DNA from: an uncultured Collinsella sp.
GTDB lineage: Bacteria > Actinomycetota > Coriobacteriia > Coriobacteriales > Coriobacteriaceae
Length of the DNA stretch: 5,000 nt
Reading direction: 5' to 3'
Assembly (NCBI GenBank): GCA_900754435.1
Contig: CAAECT010000073.1
Coordinates: 1-5,000 of the forward strand
The number at the start of each line of letters is the position of its first letter. Position 1 is the stretch's first letter. Position numbers and translations under genes: made by a program. This document shows positions 1 through 4,436 of this stretch, one piece after another. Below the pieces are notes generated by a model that did not search any database, was not told the origin of the DNA, and was given only the letters and a program-made list of their open reading frames with translations.

Positions 1-163
1 CGACGGACGCCTCCCCTGCCGCGTTCTTGGCCTCGGCAACAGCCTCGGCAACTTTCTCGGCTGCAGCGGTCGCAGCCTTCTGCGCGGCATCCGCAACGGC
101 GGGCGCGGCCTCGCGTGCGGCAGCGACCACACGGTCCTTAATGCCCTCGACGAGTTTGCTCAT
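1..163 (-). CDS. Alanine-rich helical protein, N-terminal 54 residues (cut by window edge)
   Basis: Only the first 54 codons are inside the window; the frame is open to base 1. The peptide starts MSKLVEGIKDRV and then becomes a charged, alanine-dominated stretch (21 of 54 residues are Ala, with Lys/Glu/Arg spaced between). This composition predicts a long amphipathic helix of the kind seen in phasin-like, LEA-like or apolipoprotein-like proteins. There is no signal peptide or membrane segment in the visible part. The ATG at 163 has a good Shine-Dalgarno (AGGAG, about 6 bases upstream). It begins 11 bases after the stop of the TetR-type gene, so the two are probably co-transcribed. Low sequence complexity makes a family assignment unsafe, and I do not recognise the gene. 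That it is a real gene is well supported by the start signal and the open frame. Confidence 0.75.
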   Translation of the reverse strand, partial: MSKLVEGIKDRVVAAAREAAPAVADAAQKAATAAAEKVAEAVAEAKNAAGEASV

Positions 164-174
164 TGTCTCTCCTC

Positions 175-885
175 TTAGTTGTTGGACTCGACGGTTGCGG
201 CGGTGTCGGCCGCGTCCTCGAGCTGCAAGTTCAATAGCTTCATGCCGTATTCCGGCACGTTGATATCGATGGGTTGGCCATACAGGTCGCCGGGGCGCAC
301 AAAGGCGAGCACCGTCATAATGCGCGCCATGGCCTCGGGCGATTCGGTGAGCCCACGCTCAAACCAGCGCTGAATCATGCCGACCTCGGCACTCACGACG
401 TAGGTAACGTAGTAGTCAAAGAACGTGCCCAGCGCCAGGCCCAAAATGCCCGTCTGCGCACGCGGCACCACAGCCTCACGCGCGGTGTCGATAATCCTTT
501 TAATGAAGGCCTGGTCGCCGCCCGGACCCAGCAGCGCACCGATTAAGTCGCGGTTGGCCGCAAGATAACGCAGCAGCTCAACCGAACCGGGCGCCGGCTC
601 GAGCTCATCGATGTTGTGATAGAGATCGGGCAGCTGAGCTGCGGTGATGAGCTCAATGCGCTCACGGATCTCGGCCAGCAAGCCGTCCTCGATTTGATTG
701 ATAAAGTCGGGGATATCGCGGTAATGCGAATAGAACGTGCGACGCGTAAGGCCAGCGCGCTCGGTGAGCGACGCGACATTAATGCGTGAAAGGTCGCCAC
801 TTTCGGCAAGCTCGCTAGCAAGTGCCTGGCGAAGGGCACGCTGCGAGCGAAGGGACCGGCGATCGCATTTCTCGAGCTGGGACAA
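175..885 (-). CDS. TetR/AcrR-family transcriptional regulator (TetR_C_8-like C-terminus)
   Basis: A 236-residue predicted DNA-binding repressor. The N-terminal helix-turn-helix spans about residues 35-57 (INVASLTERAGLTRRTFYSHYRD region), with the family-typical T-x-x-TFY-x-HY/F recognition helix. The C-terminal half (about 108-192, from NRDLIGALLGPGG to GLTESPEAMARIM, including the motif GMIQRWFERGL) resembles the ligand/dimer domain PF14278, found in TetR proteins related to the dihydroxyacetone-kinase regulator DhaS and to many regulators of unknown ligand. The start is TTG at 885: it sits 4 bases after a perfect AAGGAGG and no ATG lies nearby in frame. The gene has its own upstream region with palindromes (908-951), which suggests autoregulation. 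The closely spaced downstream alanine-rich gene is the likely co-regulated partner. The family is secure; ligand and targets cannot be read from the sequence. Confidence 0.9.
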   Translation of the reverse strand: MSQLEKCDRRSLRSQRALRQALASELAESGDLSRINVASLTERAGLTRRTFYSHYRDIPDFINQIEDGLLAEIRERIELITAAQLPDLYHNIDELEPAPGSVELLRYLAANRDLIGALLGPGGDQAFIKRIIDTAREAVVPRAQTGILGLALGTFFDYYVTYVVSAEVGMIQRWFERGLTESPEAMARIMTVLAFVRPGDLYGQPIDINVPEYGMKLLNLQLEDAADTAATVESNN

Positions 886-907
886 GCGTCCTCCTTGTTA
901 CTCAGCC

Positions 908-923
908 TGTGCGCTATTGCACA
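908..923. promoter_or_regulatory. Inverted repeat TGTGC-N6-GCACA, possible second operator for the TetR gene
   Basis: Five-base arms TGTGC and GCACA flank six bases in the leader of the TetR gene, about 23-38 bases before its TTG start. The half-site matches the arms of the stronger palindrome at 937-951, so it may be an accessory binding site downstream of the transcription start. It could also fold as a small leader hairpin. Support is the shared half-site only. Confidence 0.4.
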
Positions 924-929
924 GTGCGA

Positions 930-955
930 GTATTATTGCACACCGTGTGCATCAA
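930..955 (-). promoter_or_regulatory. Possible promoter of the TetR gene at 175-885
   Basis: On the minus strand there is TTGATG (950-955) and an AT-rich TAATACT-like block around 929-935. The spacing between TTGATG and TAATAC is only 14 bases; shifting the -10 to AATACT or ATACTC gives 15 or 16, so the exact boxes are uncertain. The palindrome at 937-951 fills the spacer, the usual place for a repressor to block RNA polymerase. The leader would be about 40 bases long. Confidence 0.35.
937..951. promoter_or_regulatory. Perfect 15-bp palindrome TGCACACCGTGTGCA, probable TetR operator
   Basis: Seven-base arms TGCACAC and GTGTGCA surround a single central C, with no mismatch. It lies 52 bases upstream of the TetR start, between plausible -35 and -10 elements. 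TetR proteins usually bind palindromes of about this size next to their own gene. That this TetR protein binds here is inference from position and symmetry. Confidence 0.6.
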
Positions 956-975
956 CACGTAAAGGCAATATTTGG

Positions 976-1008
976 AATGTGACGAGGGGGCAGTCCCTTT
1001 GTCACATT
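976..1008. repeat. Intergenic hairpin AATGTGAC...GTCACATT overlapping the HAD stop codon
   Basis: Eight-base perfect arms (976-983 and 1001-1008) enclose a partly paired interior in which GGG and CCC also pair. Read on the minus strand the element begins AATGTGACAAAGGGACTG and its first bases are part of the TAA stop of the HAD phosphatase gene. It resembles a short palindromic element with a GACAAAGGGAC core that I associate with intergenic regions of Coriobacteriia and other gut bacteria; this is from memory and not checked. It may end the HAD transcript, but no T-run follows on the minus strand, so it is not a textbook intrinsic terminator. Confidence 0.55.
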
Positions 1009-1864
1009 ATTCGATGACGGTGCGGGAGTTTTGCTTGCGCATGGTGGCGAGCATGTGTTTGGGGACGGCATGGACCATGCAGCTGCCGATGGTCACGCTC
1101 GCGGCGGCCTTAGCTGCATCGCTTGCGTTTTTGGTCGCGTAGCTGTGGCGGAAGCGTTTGAGCATGGCGATATCGTTGCCGCCGTCGCCGTAGACCGCGA
1201 CCTCGTCCTCGGCAATACCGTAGTAGCCCGCCAGCCATGCCACACTCTCGCCCTTGTTGCACGCCACGTCCGTGATCTCGAACATCACCGGGTCGAACGG
1301 CGCATTGACCACGCGGTCGGAGCGCTCGGCCAAATACGCCTTAAGGTCACGCTCCAGCTCGGGCGAGGTCACGCGACAGTTGATCTTGCACACATCGTGG
1401 CGCAAGATATCGCCGATCGACTGGTCGAAATACTGTTCCTCGTGATACCCGCCACGCGCTCGCATACCGCGCATCACGATGCGCTTGATAGGGCTGTCCT
1501 TTTTAAAGCCCGCCTGATGCATCTCGAACGATCCGCTTGAGAACATGCCATCGGGCGTGGAGCAGTCAAAGCAAATGTCCGGGAACGCCTTGAGCAGCTC
1601 CTCGGTGATCTGTGGGTCGATGGTCCAGATCTTGAGCACCTCGCCATGACTGTCGCGCACGATGGATCCGTTGGAGCAGCAGGCGTCGATCGCCAGACCC
1701 GTAAAGCCATGCTCGCCGATCGGCAGCGTCGAGCGTCCGGTCGCGGGAACCACATGCAGGCCAGCCTCGGTCAGCTCGCGAATGGCACGGCGGATGGTCC
1801 CATCCGCCTCGTGCAGGGCGTTAAGCAACGTACCGTCTAAGTCACTCGCGAACATCTTGATCAT
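1007..1864 (-). CDS. HAD-superfamily hydrolase, Cof-type subfamily IIB (sugar-phosphate or similar phosphatase)
   Basis: A 285-residue predicted cytosolic phosphatase of the Cof/YidA type, which removes phosphate from small phosphorylated metabolites through an aspartyl-phosphate intermediate. All four HAD motifs are visible: motif I DLDGT (Asp8 nucleophile, Asp10 acid/base), motif II in ATGRS (Thr42), motif III Lys204 in NKGES, and motif IV GDGGND (226-231, Asp227 and Asp231 for Mg). The region between motifs II and III (about 45-200) is the large C2B cap that sets the substrate. Length is normal for the family. The start is ATG at 1864: it gives MIKMFASDLDGT, standard spacing to motif I, and an AGAGG about 7 bases upstream. 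An in-frame ATG at 1870 is a second option. A GTG at 1948 would add 28 residues foreign to the family. The substrate cannot be predicted. The start is embedded at the edge of an unusual inverted repeat. Confidence 0.93.
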   Translation of the reverse strand: MIKMFASDLDGTLLNALHEADGTIRRAIRELTEAGLHVVPATGRSTLPIGEHGFTGLAIDACCSNGSIVRDSHGEVLKIWTIDPQITEELLKAFPDICFDCSTPDGMFSSGSFEMHQAGFKKDSPIKRIVMRGMRARGGYHEEQYFDQSIGDILRHDVCKINCRVTSPELERDLKAYLAERSDRVVNAPFDPVMFEITDVACNKGESVAWLAGYYGIAEDEVAVYGDGGNDIAMLKRFRHSYATKNASDAAKAAASVTIGSCMVHAVPKHMLATMRKQNSRTVIE

Positions 1865-1919
1865 GGGCATGCCTCTCTTTCGTCTGCACGATATTGTAGA
1901 CGAAAGAGAGGCATGCCCA
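1864..1919. repeat. Near-perfect 25-bp inverted repeat covering the ribosome-binding site of the HAD gene
   Basis: Bases 1864-1885 are the exact reverse complement of 1898-1919 (22 pairs without mismatch). After one G/T position, three more pairs follow, leaving a six-base loop CGATAT (1889-1894). On the minus strand the right-hand arm contains AAAGAGAGG, the Shine-Dalgarno of the HAD gene, and the repeat ends on the first base of its ATG. A transcript crossing the whole element would fold into a very stable hairpin and hide the ribosome-binding site. No T-run follows the stem, so it is not an intrinsic terminator of the upstream MFS gene. It may be a translational switch, a protein-binding site or a remnant of a small mobile repeat. 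Confidence 0.9.
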
Positions 1920-1920
1920 A
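1893..1920 (-). promoter_or_regulatory. Possible promoter of the HAD phosphatase gene inside the inverted repeat
   Basis: On the minus strand TTGGGC (1915-1920) stands 16 bases before TACAAT (1893-1898), a five-of-six match to the -10 consensus; the -35 is poor. Transcription from here would start at about 1885-1888, giving a leader of roughly 20-25 bases with the AGAGG ribosome-binding site. Such a transcript would carry only one arm of the inverted repeat and could not form the hairpin. Confidence 0.4.
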
Positions 1921-1979
1921 ACAATGCCGTCCTGGCGTGGCGGGCCACTGCCTCCGCAAATTCACGGTGCCCCAGCGCG

Positions 1980-3242
1980 TTAAGACAATCGCCACAAGCA
2001 ACTTTTCAGCCGATAAAACAGCGCCGTCGTCAACGTCAGCACCGCCAGCATGCCTGCGGATACAATCGCCGGTGTCCATCGATCATATGCAACCCCGTAC
2101 GTCAATTGGCCGATAGGTGTTGCGCAGGAAAGGACCATGTAAACGACCGAAAGCACTTTTCCGCAGAGCTCAGTCGGCACTACCCGCTGAACAAACGCGA
2201 TGATTTCAACCGACGCAATGCTTGCCCACACCATGATCCATGCCGAACCAACCGCAAACACGGTGAACACGCATGCATCTGCGCCGAACAGTTGCGCGAC
2301 AATAATCGGTGCGACTCCAAAACAGATCATCGCAACATATCGACATATGCTATTGAGAGAAAAGCGATGCGGCCAAATGCCGACCAAGCCACTGCCGGTA
2401 AGACCACCCAGGCCCAGAGCAACCTCAACTATCCCAACGCAGGACGATTGCATGCCGAGATGCTTTGTAACAATAATGGGAGCGCCAATCGTTAGCCCAA
2501 CCAACGCAAAGTTCAAAACAGCCGCAAGCAAAATCACAGCGACCAATGATGCATTTTGCAACAGATACCGAATCGACTCCCGAAAATCGTTTCGGCATGT
2601 CGTACGAGTCGCGCCGTCTCCCATCGTTTCAGATGAGGCATTTTGCTTGAGTGCGACCCCAAACAAGAGAGCTGAAATCGCAAACGCCACCGACGCGGTT
2701 GTACAAAGAGTATCGATGCCAAAGCACCCATAGACTGCCGTCCCGACCACGGGGCCCAAGATATTGCTCACCATGGTCATCTGCGAAACCAATGCAGTGG
2801 CCCGCTCAACCTTCTTTTCACCCGCCATGCGCACCGTCTCCATTTGGAGCATTGGCTTTAGCAGCGATTGAACGCCATATTGAACACAAAGTATCGCTAC
2901 TACGACGACCGCAAGAGGCAATGAGCGCTTCATGGGGATAGACAGCAGCGATGCAGTCATCAGAGCAATACCGAGGGCCACGAGGACCTCGCGATGTCTT
3001 CCCCTATCCGCCAAGATTCCGCCAACCGGAGTTGCGAGTACGCCGGGTATGAACGCCATCGCCACGACGACGCCATATAACGTTGACGATCCACTGCAAT
3101 CGAACAAGTAAAGCGGATACGCAAAGCACAGCGCCGACAACATCGAATACGCGCACAGCTGCGCAACCAGAAGTTCCGCGAGCCTGATTGACCGCACTGT
3201 TTTTGATTTCAACGAGACACCGACGTCTCTCAGCCCAGCCAT
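1980..3242 (-). CDS. Major facilitator superfamily exporter (MefA/MFS_3-like drug efflux type)
   Basis: A 420-residue inner-membrane transporter that probably exports a drug or other toxic small molecule using the proton gradient. About twelve membrane segments can be seen (roughly 25-47, 54-78, 86-105, 108-128, 152-172, 176-197, 232-256, 265-288, 300-319, 324-348, 362-385, 392-411), with a longer charged loop at 198-231 dividing the two halves. MFS motif A appears as GGILADRGRHREVL (74-87) and a motif-C-like SNILGPVVGT lies in segment 5. QRVVPTELCGKVLSV (352-366) is typical of macrolide-efflux-like members. The start is ATG at 3242, 7 bases after AGGGGG; an upstream frame extension to 3320 would run through a terminator and an operator. 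The divided tetR-pump layout suggests repression by the upstream TetR protein. GC content is lower than in flanking genes, a hint of transfer. The substrate is unknown. Confidence 0.9.
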   Translation of the reverse strand: MAGLRDVGVSLKSKTVRSIRLAELLVAQLCAYSMLSALCFAYPLYLFDCSGSSTLYGVVVAMAFIPGVLATPVGGILADRGRHREVLVALGIALMTASLLSIPMKRSLPLAVVVVAILCVQYGVQSLLKPMLQMETVRMAGEKKVERATALVSQMTMVSNILGPVVGTAVYGCFGIDTLCTTASVAFAISALLFGVALKQNASSETMGDGATRTTCRNDFRESIRYLLQNASLVAVILLAAVLNFALVGLTIGAPIIVTKHLGMQSSCVGIVEVALGLGGLTGSGLVGIWPHRFSLNSICRYVAMICFGVAPIIVAQLFGADACVFTVFAVGSAWIMVWASIASVEIIAFVQRVVPTELCGKVLSVVYMVLSCATPIGQLTYGVAYDRWTPAIVSAGMLAVLTLTTALFYRLKSCLWRLS

Positions 3243-3255
3243 AAGCCCACCCCCT

Positions 3256-3276
3256 ATACATACCACTAGTATGTAT
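3256..3276. promoter_or_regulatory. 21-bp palindrome (core ACATACCACTAGTATGT), probable operator in front of the MFS gene
   Basis: Symmetric about C3266 with only one unmatched base pair among ten (C3264/A3268). It lies 14 bases upstream of the MFS start codon, directly before its ribosome-binding site. Palindromes of the CATAC-N-GTATG type are common operators of TetR repressors that control efflux pumps. A second, related site is centred 65 bases away. Binding by the adjacent TetR protein is inferred from location. Confidence 0.7.
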
Positions 3277-3287
3277 TTAATGACTTG

Positions 3288-3309
3288 AAAAGGGCAGCCG
3301 TGGCTACCC
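3288..3309 (-). terminator. Intrinsic terminator after the TetR gene at 3343-4005
   Basis: On the minus strand GGGTAGC and GCTGCCC pair (one G-U) around a four-base loop CACG (stem 3292-3309), followed immediately by TTTT (3288-3291). It lies 33 bases past the TetR stop codon and before the MFS gene, so it can separate the two transcripts. The T-run is short, so termination may be partial. If the MFS gene is also transcribed from near the distal operator, this stem would sit in its leader. Confidence 0.6.
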
Positions 3310-3321
3310 TCACAAATCAAT

Positions 3322-3340
3322 TACATACCGTTGGTATCTA
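3322..3340. promoter_or_regulatory. Second palindrome (core ACATACCGTTGGTATCT), probable distal operator
   Basis: Symmetric about T3331 with arms ATACC and GGTAT, one mismatch and then two further pairs. Its left half, ACATACC, is identical to the left half of the site at 3258-3264, and the right halves differ at few positions. It lies only 3 bases beyond the TetR stop codon. Two matching sites with about six helical turns between centres fit cooperative or looping repression, which is an inference. Confidence 0.6.
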
Positions 3341-3342
3341 TA

Positions 3343-4005
3343 TTACCACCCGGCGCGGTCCCATACGCCCCAAATCTGCGCCGTTGTCTGAAGCACTTCA
3401 TTACCCAAATCGAGCCCCACCGCGGCAGCCATCTGCGCCAAACATTGTGCGCGAGCGAGCATTCGCTCCTTGGGCTCGAGCGGACGGAACAATGGCAGCA
3501 GCCAAAGATTCGCCAACAACGATACGGCCTCCGCCGCTTCGCGCGGGCATTCGCACGCAATGGAGCCGTCGGCGATGCCCTCCTCGATCACTGGCAAGAG
3601 ACAGCCATCGGCCGACTCGTCAAATGAGCCCTGGTACTGCATCGCCAGTAGGCGCGAGCTTTTTACCGGATCTGCTGCAGGACGCATACGTGCCCATAGC
3701 TCAATTTGTGGAACAACGGACTCGGGAGCGTACAGTCGCTTGAGCTTTTGGGCTCCGGTCATATTACCGACGCCAAGCATCGAGCGGCGGTGCTCAACAA
3801 TCGGAGTCATCGCCCGATCAAACGCGGCGTTGAAAATCTCTTCTTTGCTCTTGAAGTGATGATAGACAGCGCCCTTGGTCATGCCGTCGAGACGGTCAAC
3901 GATATCTTGAATACTCGTCCCCTCATAACCCTGTGCGCAGAATAGCTCCAGTGCCGCGTCGAGAATCTTCGCGACCGTCTCCTCGGGATATTTATTGCGA
4001 CCCAT
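3343..4005 (-). CDS. TetR/AcrR-family transcriptional regulator, probable repressor of the adjacent MFS pump
   Basis: A 220-residue predicted repressor. The TetR N-terminal domain spans about residues 12-60: helix 1 KILDAALELFCAQGYEGTS, then the helix-turn-helix IQDIVDRLDGMTKGAVYHHF and the family-typical FKSKEEIF. The rest (about 65-220) is the helical ligand and dimer region and shows no family I can name. The start is ATG at 4005 (MGRNKYPEETVAKIL), which gives the usual short N-terminal arm. There is no clear Shine-Dalgarno, only a purine-rich GGATGGGCGGATT. An in-frame ATG at 4041 would add 12 residues and also lacks one. The gene lies directly upstream of the exporter on the same strand. 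Two palindromes and a terminator stand between them, the common layout of a local efflux switch that responds to a pump substrate. Ligand unknown. Confidence 0.9.
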   Translation of the reverse strand: MGRNKYPEETVAKILDAALELFCAQGYEGTSIQDIVDRLDGMTKGAVYHHFKSKEEIFNAAFDRAMTPIVEHRRSMLGVGNMTGAQKLKRLYAPESVVPQIELWARMRPAADPVKSSRLLAMQYQGSFDESADGCLLPVIEEGIADGSIACECPREAAEAVSLLANLWLLPLFRPLEPKERMLARAQCLAQMAAAVGLDLGNEVLQTTAQIWGVWDRAGW

Positions 4006-4012
4006 AATCCGC

Positions 4013-4066
4013 CCATCCGCAACGCAAGCCTTGTGCCTCATTGCAGCATTTTAACGTTGCGGATGG
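4013..4066. repeat. 12-bp perfect inverted repeat in the glnK-tetR gap
   Basis: CCATCCGCAACG (4013-4024) and CGTTGCGGATGG (4055-4066) are exact reverse complements, 30 bases apart. The element fills most of the space between the glnK stop and the ATG of the TetR gene. The long loop and missing T-run make it a poor terminator. In a read-through transcript from glnK it would fold just upstream of the TetR start. It may instead be a protein-binding site with two separated halves. Confidence 0.6.
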
Positions 4067-4077
4067 CAGACGGTCGA
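4048..4077 (-). promoter_or_regulatory. Possible promoter of the TetR gene at 3343-4005
   Basis: Minus-strand TCGACC (4072-4077) lies 18 bases before TAAAAT (4048-4053). The -10 matches five of six consensus bases and the -35 four of six. Transcription would start near 4041, about 35 bases before the ATG at 4005. The -10 sits in the loop of the inverted repeat at 4013-4066. Confidence 0.4.
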
Positions 4078-4079
4078 TT

Positions 4080-4418
4080 CTACACCGCGGCCGGGCCGTG
4101 TTCGCCGGTGCGAATGCGGATGACTTCTTCGACCGGCTCGACCCAAATCTTGCCGTCTCCAACGGCACCGGTGCGGGCGGCATTGCAGATGATGTCGACA
4201 ATTCCGTCAACGTGCTCATCAGCGCAGATGAGGGTGAACTGCACCTTGGGGATGGTATTGACGAGCAGTTCGTTGCCGCGCACGTATTCCTTCCAGCCAT
4301 GCTGTGCGCCGCAGCCCTGCACCTGGTTGATAGTCATGCCGCGAACATCAGCAGCAAACAGCGCGTCTTTAAGAACCTCAAGCTTTTCCTGGCGCACGAT
4401 AGCCGTAATTTTCTTCAT
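4080..4418 (-). CDS. glnK: PII family nitrogen regulatory protein (GlnK type)
   Basis: A 112-residue trimeric PII signal protein, the normal family length, colinear with E. coli GlnB/GlnK without gaps. It senses ATP/ADP and 2-oxoglutarate and, next to an ammonium channel, most likely plugs that channel when nitrogen is plentiful. Visible hallmarks are MKKITAI at the N-terminus, Gln39 in the T-loop (ligand/Mg contact), Arg47 (inserts into the channel in E. coli GlnK), Lys58, the C-terminal signature TGAVGDGKIWV (83-93) and RIRTGE (101-106). Odd points: residue 51 is Leu rather than the modified Tyr, and position 40 is His instead of Lys. The start at ATG 4418 has a GGGGAG 9-10 bases upstream. 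It follows amt by 18 bases, so co-transcription is very likely. The call glnK rather than glnB rests on this linkage. Confidence 0.95.
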   Translation of the reverse strand: MKKITAIVRQEKLEVLKDALFAADVRGMTINQVQGCGAQHGWKEYVRGNELLVNTIPKVQFTLICADEHVDGIVDIICNAARTGAVGDGKIWVEPVEEVIRIRTGEHGPAAV

Positions 4419-4436
4419 ACCAAATCACTCCCCTTG

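Noticed and set aside
1864..1919. Inverted repeat as an intrinsic terminator of the MFS gene
   Set aside because: No T-run follows the stem on the minus strand; the next bases are the HAD start codon. On the plus strand no gene reads into it.
1865..1948. Longer HAD protein starting at GTG 1948
   Set aside because: A GGAGG lies only 2 bases before the GTG, too close for good initiation. The added 28 residues are unlike Cof-type proteins, which begin a few residues before DLDGT. Translation through the hairpin cannot be fully excluded.
1926..1950. Short GTGGC/GCCAC inverted repeat between MFS and HAD genes
   Set aside because: Only two bases separate the arms, so at most a four-pair stem can form. 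No T-run or promoter context supports a function.
1662..2495. Plus-strand open frame of 277 codons
   Set aside because: It runs antisense across the HAD start, the inverted repeat and the MFS gene. The translation has no recognisable domain and is rich in residues typical of a complement frame. The minus-strand genes carry clear family motifs.
3243..3320. N-terminal extension of the MFS protein
   Set aside because: The extension would be encoded by the terminator and the proximal operator. The ATG at 3242 has a well-placed AGGGGG.
3285..3743. Plus-strand open frame of 152 codons
   Set aside because: It is antisense to the TetR gene with its clear helix-turn-helix, shows no domain, and starts inside the terminator stem region.
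4006..4041. N-terminal extension of the TetR protein at 3343-4005
   Set aside because: The extra 12 residues precede the usual short TetR arm and the start has no ribosome-binding site. It also falls near the predicted transcription start.
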